This document shows positions 36,673 through 45,636 of a stretch of DNA of 53,717 nucleotides, piece after piece (the stretch's first letter is position 1; the number at the start of each line of letters is the position of its first letter). The notes beneath the pieces were generated by a model that was not told the origin of the DNA, did not search any database, and was given only the letters and a program-made list of their open reading frames with translations. The stretch comes from Pirellulales bacterium (GTDB lineage: Bacteria; Planctomycetota; Planctomycetia; Pirellulales; JANQPP01), in assembly GCA_028289405.1 (NCBI GenBank), contig JANQPP010000080.1:1-53717 (forward strand), read 5' to 3'. The translations under genes were made by a program, and so were the position numbers.

Positions 36673-37275
36673 TTAGGCGTTTCGCTTTTGACGGCGTAGC
36701 CAATAGACGCCGAGTCTCACTCCAAAGGCCCACACCAAGAGGCTTGAAGGTTCCGGGACGTCGCGCAACAGGCGGGGAATTTCGATGATGCCGAAGTAGG
36801 GTCCGAGGGGATTTCCGGAAGAAAACGCGCCGTTGAGGCCCACGTCGTTCCATTCACCTAGAACTCCCTGGGGATTTCCCTTGGCGAAGTGCCAATTCAA
36901 CACGGCGTAATTCTCGGGTTGCCCCATTTCATCATTGTTGGGCTCGTTCGGAGTCCAATTCGTGTAGGACAAAGGGTCCCCATTGGACCACTCAAAGTTC
37001 CCTTCGCTGGCTTGGTCGGTCAGTCCAATCCACAGCACGGCCTGTTCATTGGCACCAGAGAGGAACGTGGCGTTCAAGAAGTCCTGCTCAAGTTGGTCGT
37101 TCACCGCGACCAAATGCCCTCCCATATTCACGGCTTCGGCTTCCGCGTCCAGCCAATTCGAGGCTTGGCTCGTTAACAGGTAGGTATGCCCGTTAAATGT
37201 AAACGCTGCCAAGACTTCGTGCGGGAAACCGATCCACAATGCACACACGGCGGCGAGGGTCGAAACGTATTTCAT
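36673..37275 (-). CDS. Secreted C-type lectin-like protein with PEP-CTERM sorting signal
   Basis: About 200 aa from the ATG at 37275, with GGGAGAA upstream; the frame is open further to 37350. Order: signal peptide (MKYVSTLAAVCALWIG), a C-type lectin fold (ASNWLDAEAEAVNMGGHLVA, LWIGLTDQASEGNFEWSNGD, YTNWTPNEPNN), and a C-terminal PEP-CTERM tail (VPEPSSLLVWAFGV, then RRQKR). The lectin WIGL and EPNN elements are kept. Exosortase-dependent surface sorting and possible carbohydrate binding are inferred from family. Confidence 0.9.
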   Translation of the reverse strand: MKYVSTLAAVCALWIGFPHEVLAAFTFNGHTYLLTSQASNWLDAEAEAVNMGGHLVAVNDQLEQDFLNATFLSGANEQAVLWIGLTDQASEGNFEWSNGDPLSYTNWTPNEPNNDEMGQPENYAVLNWHFAKGNPQGVLGEWNDVGLNGAFSSGNPLGPYFGIIEIPRLLRDVPEPSSLLVWAFGVRLGVYWLRRQKRNA

Positions 37276-37790
37276 GAGAATTTCTCCCGCGAAAGTGAGG
37301 ACGGCATCCCGGAGGCGGGGAGAGTACGAACTGACCCGACTCGTGGGCACGGGCGCCGCACCCGGACCACAGAATTTCTTGTATTATCTAATATACTTAT
37401 TTTATTTATTTTTACAATTGAGTTAACCAGCCTTGCCGTGGTCTGCCTGGAAATCGACGTCTACGTTTGGCTTTCCGCGAATCGGCGTTGACCAGTTGCT
37501 TAAGTCTGCAACATTTATGCCAAAATGATTTCCTCATCGGAGGAGCCAACGCTCTTCCACGTGAATTGTTTGGTGAGAAAAGCCGGTGGCAAGGCTTAGC
37601 GAGGAAAAGGGCGCATTGCGGGTGCAGATGTGCGAAACTTTTTTCCACACTTGCTGTTACAGCGCGCCGCGTGGGAAAGACCGCAACTTTTGCCCGACGA
37701 GAAAATCACGCTCGCAGTTCGCGACGCCAATTCAAATTGCAGCCTAATTCGCTGCCTAGAAGCGAATAAACCGCATCAATGGCGACGGAT
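37276..37790. other. Intergenic region upstream of the lectin gene
   Basis: About 515 nt. An unusually AT-rich stretch at 37376-37425 holds a candidate minus-strand promoter, listed separately. No gene is seen in the remainder. Confidence 0.4.
37388..37417 (-). promoter_or_regulatory. Candidate promoter of the lectin gene
   Basis: On the minus strand, TTGTAA (37412-37417) and TATTAG (37388-37393) are separated by 18 nt, within a very AT-rich segment about 105 nt upstream of the lectin start. Matches are partial. Confidence 0.3.
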
Positions 37791-39023
37791 TTATTCGACC
37801 CTGAAGGGTAAAGCCACCGTATCGTGCGGGATCGCGACATCGACCCGCTCAAAAATATCGACCTCGAATGGCCGGCGAATGCTGTTGCCCGCCAGGTCTT
37901 CCAGATCGACATCGACCACGACCTGATAGGCACCGGCCTTCCATGGAGTTTCAGGCTGAAACCGCCATTCAGTTTCGTGTTCCCTGACTTCCACTTGCCC
38001 GAGGACTTGATCGCCATTCTCGCCTTGAACACCAATCACCCGGTGCAGCATGGCATGATCGAGCGATTCATTGAATACCAACCGCAAAGGCTCGCGGGTC
38101 TCCGCCGGCGGAGCGTGCAGCTTCCAAGCGTGGGGATCTGGTTGGACATCATCGGGTGCGGCCACGGAGAAGGCTTTTCGGTAAGGTTTCGCTAGTGGGC
38201 GGCCTTGGGCATCGCGCCACGCGGCGTCGATTTCCAGGACGTACGACTTGCCCTCCTCCAAGATGGGCCCCAACTCCTCGCGCGGCTTGAGCCCTCGTTT
38301 GATCCGTCCCGGGTCCAAGAGCAGCGTCAGGCGGGTTCCCTCCCGGTCCCACAGTTCTTGTCCCACGTTGACAAACGGCAAGCCGACGTCGTTTCTCGCC
38401 GCGTCCCGCAACTGAAGGTAGCGGAAAGAATCGCCCGTGCGCACCGGGGCGGAAAAGTGCAGGTAAAACTTGAGTTGGTTCTCCGGCAAGACATCCGCCG
38501 AGGGATACACCGCCGCCACGGTGGTGCGTGGCCCTTGCTCCTTACTCGGAACCTCAAAAGACCGTTCCAATCGCGCGGGCCATGGCGAATCGTTTTCGGC
38601 GGGGAGGATCCGCGATAGTTCGAGCCACGCGCTGTAATGCAGCCCCGCTTTCAAGGGGTAGCGGGGCACAAAGGCCAGTTCACCTTCCTGGACGTGATAA
38701 CGCCCCAACATGGGAGGGCGATCCGCTTCGGGTCGCTTTCCCACATGGATTTGGAAGAATTCCCGGCAGCGTTCGTCCAAATGGCCGCCGTTTTGAAGCT
38801 GCTCCGAGACATGACTTGGAAGCCCGCAGACGACGAACGTGAATCCGCCGTCGCGCGGGCGCAATTCCAAATCGACGGGAGTATCCCCTGACTCGGCATG
38901 GGCCATCGCAGCCGACGCCACGCCAAGGACCGCTGCCCCAAAGACCGCGCTCCACCACCGACGGAAAAATCCGCCAGTGAACGCTCGGCGCGGACTTCGA
39001 CTGCAATGGAGAATACTCGCCAT
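37791..39023 (-). CDS. Exported Ig-like (Big_5/SbsA-type) domain protein
   Basis: A 410-aa protein with a twin-Arg-like basic N-terminus and a signal segment (WWSAVFGAAVLGVASAAMAH). The mature part has beta-sandwich repeats in the style of SbsA Ig-like domains: ENQLKFYLHFSAPVRTGDSF, ETREPLRLVFNESLDHAMLH, and WKAGAYQVVVDVDLEDLAGN. No catalytic motif is seen. It is 22 nt or more downstream of the beta-propeller-like gene on the same strand, so they may form one unit. The function is probably structural or adhesive. Confidence 0.75.
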   Translation of the reverse strand: MASILHCSRSPRRAFTGGFFRRWWSAVFGAAVLGVASAAMAHAESGDTPVDLELRPRDGGFTFVVCGLPSHVSEQLQNGGHLDERCREFFQIHVGKRPEADRPPMLGRYHVQEGELAFVPRYPLKAGLHYSAWLELSRILPAENDSPWPARLERSFEVPSKEQGPRTTVAAVYPSADVLPENQLKFYLHFSAPVRTGDSFRYLQLRDAARNDVGLPFVNVGQELWDREGTRLTLLLDPGRIKRGLKPREELGPILEEGKSYVLEIDAAWRDAQGRPLAKPYRKAFSVAAPDDVQPDPHAWKLHAPPAETREPLRLVFNESLDHAMLHRVIGVQGENGDQVLGQVEVREHETEWRFQPETPWKAGAYQVVVDVDLEDLAGNSIRRPFEVDIFERVDVAIPHDTVALPFRVE

Positions 39024-39045
39024 TCAAACGCGACTCCCCAAATAC

Positions 39046-40152
39046 TTAAGGGAGTTCGATCGTGCGAAGATCTTCGCTGCCATCGTCGGCTTGTGCCAAC
39101 ACAACAGCTTGGGATTCGTTGAGGCGGTCCAACTGCATGATTCCCTGGAGATCCTCGATTGTCTCGTAGGACAAACCTGCCGTGCCGTTGTCGAACACGC
39201 GCTCGGTGATGGCCTCGATATCCGCGACTTCGCTAGTGTCGATTTTCATCACACCCCGGCTGCTATTGGCCATAAGGATGTAATTCTTGCCACCCTGTTC
39301 GTAGACGAACATGTCCAGCGGCCGGTTGCGGTTGCCAAGTTCGGCGACGGTCGTGCCCCGCACCTTGGCTCCAGGTTTCAGGTCGGCGACGGGAATCTTC
39401 ACCAGTGGCGTGCAGGTATACGCGGCCAAAACGTGCGGCTCTTGGCCGATTGTGTATTCCGCGAACGTCATGATCGGAGAATGCGTCTCAAGGCCACCGT
39501 GCGCCCCGTGAAAGACCTCCACGCTGGCCCCTGCGTCCGTGGATTGGAAGGGGAACGGGATCGAACGCAGCTTCGACGCGAATTCCTCGTTGGAGAGCCC
39601 GGCGATGTAAACACGGCCTTCAATGTAGGCCATATCCGTGATCGTCTGCGCACGAAGGCTGCGTCCGCGCCTTTGAGCGTTTCGGTCCGGCGGATTGGGC
39701 AGCGTGGCCACCGCATGCGGCACATTGTCCAGCGAAAACTCGGACAATTCGTTGTTCTTCACGAGGAGAATAACGGTGTGGGCATCGGGGCCCGCTCCAC
39801 GCGTCACGGAGAGATAAACATTGCCGCTACGCGGATTAACCGTCATGTCCCGGACTTGCACATCCTGCGTTTCGGTCCCCAAGAGCGAGGCGATTTTTCC
39901 CCGCACATCCTTTATGTCCACCGTGGCGGATTCGGGATTCCCAGCGGCATCCCCGGTATCCACGGCGTAGACCTTCGCCGCCATGGGGTCGCTCACCAAG
40001 AGGATGCCTTCCGGGGCGAAAGCCAACGGGCCAGCGGAGGTCAGCTCCACGGCCCCTTTCTGAAGATCTGTTGCCAGATTGTTGGCCTGTGCCCGTGACA
40101 CGGCCAAGCCCAGGCACAAAATCGCGCACACGGCCAGCGAATTCCGAGACAA
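39046..40152 (-). CDS. Secreted beta-propeller-like protein, unknown function
   Basis: About 368 aa from the ATG at 40152, with GAGGAGA upstream; an in-frame start at 40206 is an alternative. The signal peptide is MLSRNSLAVCAILCLGLAVS ending near RAQA. Repeating segments such as PLAFAPEGILLVSDPMAAKV and MTVNPRSGNVYLSVTRG resemble beta-propeller blades. No catalytic residues are recognised. It is followed by the Ig-like gene. Confidence 0.7.
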   Translation of the reverse strand: MSRNSLAVCAILCLGLAVSRAQANNLATDLQKGAVELTSAGPLAFAPEGILLVSDPMAAKVYAVDTGDAAGNPESATVDIKDVRGKIASLLGTETQDVQVRDMTVNPRSGNVYLSVTRGAGPDAHTVILLVKNNELSEFSLDNVPHAVATLPNPPDRNAQRRGRSLRAQTITDMAYIEGRVYIAGLSNEEFASKLRSIPFPFQSTDAGASVEVFHGAHGGLETHSPIMTFAEYTIGQEPHVLAAYTCTPLVKIPVADLKPGAKVRGTTVAELGNRNRPLDMFVYEQGGKNYILMANSSRGVMKIDTSEVADIEAITERVFDNGTAGLSYETIEDLQGIMQLDRLNESQAVVLAQADDGSEDLRTIELP

Positions 40153-40270
40153 CATGGGGTTCTCCTCTGCGAACAAGGTGGGTCGGGATTGGAACGGGTG
40201 TTCCACTGCCGCCGATTATCCCACTCGTAAGGGAGTAATCAAGCGACGGCCTGTCTTTTCGGCCTGCATT

Positions 40271-41641
40271 TTAAGGAGCGGAAGCCGCTTCCGCCTCCAA
40301 GCAGTACAAATAGCGGTGGCCGCGCAAGAAGAGTTGAGAGCCCACGATGGCCGGCGAGGCATCGAAACCGTCGTCGAGCGAGTTGACCACAGGTTCTTCC
40401 CACATCGGTCCGTGCTGGAGAACAGCCGTTTCACCATTGCGTGACGTCACGTAGACCCGTCCCGCCGCGCCCACGGGCGAGGCATACAGGTCCCCTTCCA
40501 GTGGCAGCCTTCGAACAGGAATAACGGTTTCGCCAGTGTCGGCATCAAGGCATGTCAACACATTCGAGTTGGCCCGAGTGAAATACAGCAACTCATCGTA
40601 GAGCAAAGGAGAGGGACAGTACGGAGCGAGCACATCAAAGGTCCACGCCAGTTGGGCACGATCCTGGACGCGGCCCTGCGCGGACAGCGGAATGGCCAAG
40701 ACGGACGACTCTCCATACCAACTCATGCAGATCACATTGCCACCATGTCGCACCGGTGAGGGGATGACGTTCGTGGTCAGCCCCTCGCATTCCCAGAGCA
40801 CCTTGCCGGTTTCGGCGTCATAGCCGATCACGCGATTGGTAGCGCTGACCACGACCTGCTCGCGGCCCTCATGTTCTACGACGAGCGGCGTGGACCAACT
40901 CGTGGGCTCATCGCGGTCCACGCGCCAAATCTCTTGGCCCGTGCGCTTGTCGAGCGCCACAAGGAAGGACTGCTCTTCTTGATCCCAATTCACGAACAAG
41001 CCCTGCCTGCCGAGCGCGGGGGATGCGCCCTCGCCCCAGCCCTTGCGGGTCCGCATGGTTCCCAGATCGCATTCCCAGTGGAGGTTGCCCGCGAAATCGT
41101 AAGCGTAGATCCCTGGGGAGCCGAACGAAACATAGAGCCGCGTTCCGTCAGTGACGGGGGATGCGGATGCGAACGTGTTCGTTTTGTGTCGTCCTTCATG
41201 CGGCAGGGATTCTCGGGCCGTCTTTTGCCAGCGAAGTTCACCGGTCTGGCGGTCATAAGCCAAGACCACGTAGCCCAGGACGGTGGCGGGCGGTTCGGTC
41301 AGTTGGCCCGCGTTCGCCTCCAAGATGGCGGCGTATTCATCCGGGTCCACTGCCTGCTCCGTTTCCACGGCGGACAGAATGAACACACGGTCTTCCCAGA
41401 CGATGGGCGTGGAATTGCCGAGGCCGGGAATCTCCGATTTCCAGCGTACATTCTCGGTTTCGCTCCAACGCAGCGGCGGGTCGCCGTGAAGGGCAGTGCC
41501 GTTGGCAAGCGGCCCTCGCCATTGATGCCATTGGCGCAGTTTGGCTTCGTCGAAATCCTCCGAAGCGAATGAGAACGACGCCCAGCCCGTGACAAACCAG
41601 CCGGCTAAAAAAAGCCGTTTCCAATGACGAAATGCACTCAT
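40271..41641 (-). CDS. Exported PQQ-like beta-propeller protein
   Basis: About 456 aa from the ATG at 41641 (MSAFRHWKRLFLAGWFVTGW); an in-frame start at 41716 exists. The signal peptide ends near FASED. Blades contain the PQQ/quinoprotein-like patterns WRGPLANG, AYDRQTGELRWQKT, AYDFAGNLHWECDLG, ALDKRTGQEIWRVDRDEP and GYDAETGKVLWECEGL. Such planctomycete proteins lack the quinone cofactor and usually act as scaffolds, for example BamB-like; that is inference. Confidence 0.88.
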   Translation of the reverse strand: MSAFRHWKRLFLAGWFVTGWASFSFASEDFDEAKLRQWHQWRGPLANGTALHGDPPLRWSETENVRWKSEIPGLGNSTPIVWEDRVFILSAVETEQAVDPDEYAAILEANAGQLTEPPATVLGYVVLAYDRQTGELRWQKTARESLPHEGRHKTNTFASASPVTDGTRLYVSFGSPGIYAYDFAGNLHWECDLGTMRTRKGWGEGASPALGRQGLFVNWDQEEQSFLVALDKRTGQEIWRVDRDEPTSWSTPLVVEHEGREQVVVSATNRVIGYDAETGKVLWECEGLTTNVIPSPVRHGGNVICMSWYGESSVLAIPLSAQGRVQDRAQLAWTFDVLAPYCPSPLLYDELLYFTRANSNVLTCLDADTGETVIPVRRLPLEGDLYASPVGAAGRVYVTSRNGETAVLQHGPMWEEPVVNSLDDGFDASPAIVGSQLFLRGHRYLYCLEAEAASAP

Positions 41642-41791
41642 CGATCGCGCCCTTTCCCGTGACTCACCATTTCTCGCCCCGTTCGCTTGGGATAAACTCA
41701 TGGGGATGGCAAGCAAGCCGGTGAGAATGGCCCATAATTTTCGCCGCCTTGCCGGTTCGCCAATTGTTTTGCGTTTGGATCAGGATACCTG

Positions 41792-42694
41792 ATGGCTGCC
41801 GTCGAGATCGAAGGACTTTCCAAGAAATACGGAAATCTTGACGCGCTGACGGATTGCCGACTGGAGGTTCCGGAAGGGGAGACCTTCGGCCTGTTGGGGC
41901 CGAACGGCTCCGGAAAAACGACGCTTCTGAGGCTGTTGATGGGATTTCTGCGGCCTAGTGCGGGCAGGGCTACCATCTTTGGCCGGGATTGTTATCAAGA
42001 CTCCCTGAATGTGCATCGCCTGGTTTCGTATCTTCCGGGCGATGCGCGTCCGCCACGTCAGTATCGTGGCCGGGATGTGATCCGCTTGTTGGGAGAGCTG
42101 CGGGGACACGTGGACCACCGACGCGTCGATGATTTGACGCAGCGTTTGGGGCTCGACCTGTCCCGGCGGGTATGGGGCATGTCCACCGGCATGCGGCAGC
42201 AATTGGCCCTCGTGGCCATTCTCTCGGCGGACACGCCACTGGTCATTTTGGATGAACCGACGTCCAACCTGGATCCGACTGCTCGGGCCAAAGTGCTGCA
42301 AATCGTGCGGGAATTGGCCGAATCGGGGAAAACGGTGATTCTCTCCTCTCACGTCTTGCCGGAAGTCGAGGAGATTTGTCAACGGGTCGGCATTCTCCGC
42401 TCGGGAAGACTCGTACATCTGCAGCCGATGGACCAGGTCCGACGGCAATACGCCATTGAAGGCAAGCTGTCACGCCCCATTCAAATCTCACCTGACGTCA
42501 CGCGGGAATTCGGCCTGAATGTACGGGCCGAAGGAGACCGGTTTCGCGCCCGGGGTGAAGTGGCTCTGTCCGCTATCCTCCCGTGGCTAGCCGGCCTGCC
42601 ATTCGAGGAACTGCGCATCGAACCACTGGGATTGCGGGCGATCTATGACCGGTTTCATGGCATCTCCGCGGAGGAAGAGGAAACCCCCGATTGA
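41792..42694 (+). CDS. ABC transporter ATP-binding protein without adjacent permease
   Basis: A 300-aa subunit with Walker A GPNGSGKTT (residues 36-44), signature MSTGMRQQLALVAIL in place of LSGGQ, and Walker B LVILDEPTSNLDP. The C-terminal ~80 residues (VRRQYAIEGKLSRPIQISPD) resemble ABC-2-type exporters. The next gene is a methyltransferase, so the permease must lie elsewhere or the protein works with a distant partner. The signature change from LSGG to MSTG is noteworthy but occurs in this subfamily. Confidence 0.92.
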   Translation: MAAVEIEGLSKKYGNLDALTDCRLEVPEGETFGLLGPNGSGKTTLLRLLMGFLRPSAGRATIFGRDCYQDSLNVHRLVSYLPGDARPPRQYRGRDVIRLLGELRGHVDHRRVDDLTQRLGLDLSRRVWGMSTGMRQQLALVAILSADTPLVILDEPTSNLDPTARAKVLQIVRELAESGKTVILSSHVLPEVEEICQRVGILRSGRLVHLQPMDQVRRQYAIEGKLSRPIQISPDVTREFGLNVRAEGDRFRARGEVALSAILPWLAGLPFEELRIEPLGLRAIYDRFHGISAEEEETPD

Positions 42695-42750
42695 GGGACG
42701 CGATCCGCGGGCCGCCATGTTTGGCGCGAGACTTTTTCAGCACGGTTTCG

Positions 42751-43551
42751 ATGATGGCTCAACTTGCCGGCGATTCGGTCTACGGTCAGCCCTCGGTTTA
42801 CGATCTGGCCTTCAGCATCGATGCCCGCCGCGAGATGCAAATGCTGGAACATGCATTCGAGCGGTTCACGATAGGAAACGTGCGGCGCGTGTTTGAACCG
42901 GCATGCGGAACGGGGAGGCTGATGTACCGTCTCGCGAAGCGTGGATACCAAGTCGCGGGAAACGATCTTTCGCCGGAAATGGTGCATTACTGCAACGCGC
43001 GTCTGGCACGGCATGGTTTTTCTCGTGCGGCGCGTGTGGAAGATATGACGGACTTTCGGCTTGCCCGTCCGGTGGACGCCATGTTCAATCTGTTGAGCAG
43101 CTTTCGCCATTTGCCGAACGATGCGGCGGCACTGCGGCATCTGAATGGTGTTTCCCAATCCTTGCGTCCGGGCGGAATCTACCTGTTGGGAATGCAACTC
43201 ACCGCCGAAAGCGAGGGGACGCCGCTAGCGGAATCTTGGTCAGCGCGGCGGGGACATATGGCGGTGATCACCTATCTCCGCACGGCTTGGCTCGATCTCC
43301 AGCAGCGGCAAGAAAGCTGCGAGATCAAACAGGAAGTGTATACGCCTTCGGGAATCCGTCACATCCGCGATACCCAGGTTTTTCGCACGTATATGCATCA
43401 ACAGGTGCTCGACCTGCTCGCGGGCATCCCTGAATTGCAAATCGTGGGTGCTTACGATCCACGCAGTAACGAGCCCTGTCTAGTAGACGTTCAGCCCGAA
43501 ACGCAGGACATTGTGTACGTATTGCAGCGTGTCATGGACAAGAAGACATGA
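42751..43551 (+). CDS. Class I SAM-dependent methyltransferase
   Basis: About 266 aa from ATG 42751 (double ATG); TTG 42691 is less likely. The SAM motif is FEPACGTGRLMYRLAKRGY, followed by VAGNDLSPEM, then FNLLSSFRHLPNDAAALRHL, the usual motifs I to III. The C-terminal half shows YTPSGIRHIRDTQVFRTY. The substrate cannot be predicted. It lies 56 nt after the ABC ATPase gene. Confidence 0.9.
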   Translation: MMAQLAGDSVYGQPSVYDLAFSIDARREMQMLEHAFERFTIGNVRRVFEPACGTGRLMYRLAKRGYQVAGNDLSPEMVHYCNARLARHGFSRAARVEDMTDFRLARPVDAMFNLLSSFRHLPNDAAALRHLNGVSQSLRPGGIYLLGMQLTAESEGTPLAESWSARRGHMAVITYLRTAWLDLQQRQESCEIKQEVYTPSGIRHIRDTQVFRTYMHQQVLDLLAGIPELQIVGAYDPRSNEPCLVDVQPETQDIVYVLQRVMDKKT

Positions 43552-43883
43552 AGGGGGCGAACCTGAAAACCTTCGCTTACCGATTTAATTGCCAGCACGT
43601 TCATGATCCCACCGTTCGGCCAGTTTCTCACATTGCGGGAATCGTCGCTGGACCGCTTTCAAGGCGAACGAAAAATTGCCAGAATACAGGTTTCGCTTTG
43701 AGGGATCTCCTACTCGAGTAGAAATTGTCTCGGTCGAATTGATGCTGCGGAGCGGTCGGGTGGCCCGAGCAAATCCCCATGCTTCCGTGCCGATGAAAAC
43801 TCGGCGAAAGCGTGGCGGTGATTCCGAGATGCTTCATGAAGATCCAAGTTGAGCGATCATAACGAAAATCCCACGGTGATTTG
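43552..43883. other. Intergenic region with a perfect palindrome
   Basis: About 330 nt without a supported gene. It contains the 12-bp perfect palindrome CTACTCGAGTAG at 43710-43721, which could be an operator or chance. Confidence 0.4.
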
Positions 43884-45416
43884 GTGGATCAGGAAAACAA
43901 GCCCCGGATCGGCCTACAAGATGGGAACGTGTTGAACCGATTCACGTTTTGGGCCGTGACCCAGCTTGGGCTGGAACTTCGCGATGAGGGAGAGGGAATC
44001 TACGAATTGACCGTTCCGGCTTCTGATCGCACGGTGTTTGATGGCGCGGAGAAGGTGCGACTCACCTTCGACCAGGAAAAATACGCGCGGAGCCCCGAAC
44101 ATCCGCTGGAACTGGTCACGCCCGACAGCCGGACACTGAACTGGCTGATCGACCAAGTACATGGATTGGGAAACGTCTCTCACGCCCAGCCCGCCCGGCA
44201 GCCGCATAGCATTCACGCCTTATCTCCCGGGCTGTTCGCCCAGTATCAGTTGGACGGAGGCACCGTCGATTTGGCGGGTTGCACGATCGAGGACCGCCCT
44301 ATTTTGCGGGCCACGACGCGGCTGCGGTTTTCGGGAACGGAGCTTCAAGACGAACTATGGGAAATCTATTTCAACCGCGAGGGGGAATTGGTCTCGCCGG
44401 AGGAAGTCGAACCGCTCGGGGTAGAGGATTTGGCGCCCATTGCCAAGCCGCCGCGATTGGAGCCCGGAGCTGTTCAAGAAATGTTGGAACGCAGTCACCG
44501 CTGGGCCGCCCGGTGGGGAGAGAAGATTCACGAGCAGATGGAGCGAGGTGATTTTGATCCCGCTGCCGAGGAATCATCCCCAACTGAGTGTGATCAAAAA
44601 TCGACACAAGATGATGACGTCCCTGCGGTGAACACTAGACACGCGACGGATGTGTTCATGGCGGACCAACGCTTGCCTGAATTCAGCACGGAAACGAAAG
44701 CGAAACTCGGCGAATTGAACGACATGCGGGATGTCCAATTCGACGTGGAGGTCGTGGGCGCCACGCTCATCTGGTGCAAGTTTGTGCAAGGCAAGCTGCG
44801 ATTTACCTTCGGTAGCCGCGCCGCGGAAAACAGCTTTTCCGGGTGGGCGGCCACGCTATCCCCTCCACCATACCATTGCCCGTATTCCGGCCTGGATACT
44901 TACCGGTTATCGACGACCGACGACGGTCGCATTGTGGCCACGGAGGCCATTGAAAAGTGCCAGATTTCGGGGGAACGTGTGTTGATGAGTGAGTTGGTGA
45001 CCTGTTCCGTCACCGGCGAAAGGATGCTGCCGAAATACGCGGAGGCCTGTCCCGTCTCCGGCAAAGAGGTAAAGCAAGAAGAACTTGTCGTTTGCAAGCT
45101 CTGCCAACAAGGCGTGCATCCGGCGGTGATCAGCCAAGAAACATGCTCCGCTTGTCGCCAATTGGCTATAGTCAAAAAAGACGATCCCCGGTTGGCTCGC
45201 CTGCTCGACCTCTATCCACCTTTGGACCGCTGGCCAAAGTGGAAAATCTCCGAGACGCACGGTTCTTACATCTTGTCGGCGTGGAACTTGTTTAAGCAGC
45301 TTTACTTCGTTGTTTCGAAGGAAACCTCGGAGCCTCTATATGCCGCCACGCGGGGGCGCCCTTTTGGCAGATGGACCGTCGTGGAAAATCCGCTCGAATC
45401 CGAATGGTTTATCTAG
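43884..45416 (+). CDS. Protein with tandem 15-residue cysteine repeats, unknown function
   Basis: About 510 aa from GTG 43884; TTG 43881 is directly before it. The first ~270 residues are soluble, acidic and unlike any family I know. From about 330 there is a cysteine-rich zone: CPYSGLDTY, then units starting C359 (CQISGERVLMSELVT), C374 (CSVTGERMLPKYAEA), C389 (CPVSGKEVKQEELVV) and C404 (CKLCQQGV). Each is Cx[IV][ST]G-like and 15 residues long, the last expanding to a CxxC pair. Zinc-binding knuckles are the natural guess. The C-terminus ends in YAATRGRPFGRWTVVENP. No signal or membrane segment is seen. Confidence 0.7.
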   Translation: MDQENKPRIGLQDGNVLNRFTFWAVTQLGLELRDEGEGIYELTVPASDRTVFDGAEKVRLTFDQEKYARSPEHPLELVTPDSRTLNWLIDQVHGLGNVSHAQPARQPHSIHALSPGLFAQYQLDGGTVDLAGCTIEDRPILRATTRLRFSGTELQDELWEIYFNREGELVSPEEVEPLGVEDLAPIAKPPRLEPGAVQEMLERSHRWAARWGEKIHEQMERGDFDPAAEESSPTECDQKSTQDDDVPAVNTRHATDVFMADQRLPEFSTETKAKLGELNDMRDVQFDVEVVGATLIWCKFVQGKLRFTFGSRAAENSFSGWAATLSPPPYHCPYSGLDTYRLSTTDDGRIVATEAIEKCQISGERVLMSELVTCSVTGERMLPKYAEACPVSGKEVKQEELVVCKLCQQGVHPAVISQETCSACRQLAIVKKDDPRLARLLDLYPPLDRWPKWKISETHGSYILSAWNLFKQLYFVVSKETSEPLYAATRGRPFGRWTVVENPLESEWFI

Positions 45417-45636
45417 AGCACGGCTCCTTTGCCACGGTCATTGGATGCCGTAAAGTCGCACTGACTGGCATAACGCGAGCGAATCCGGGCCCCGAAGGCA
45501 GAAAGCTACCGTCGCGACTTTCCCTGGCTGGCTTTGGGCCTCGCCGTCATCCGAAATGGAGTTAGAGGAACGCTCGCCATAGCGTTGCTCTTGGAATATT
45601 TTTGCCGTCAAGTGCCCGCGAATGGAAGTGCGGAGA

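Noticed and set aside
37329..37337. AACTGACCC, nine bases matching the core of the transposon terminal repeat.
   Set aside because: Only nine bases match and no partner repeat or transposase lies nearby, so chance is the simplest explanation.
38839..40098. A 419-codon plus-strand frame opposite the Ig-like and beta-propeller genes.
   Set aside because: The minus-strand proteins have signal peptides and domain patterns; the plus-strand product has none.
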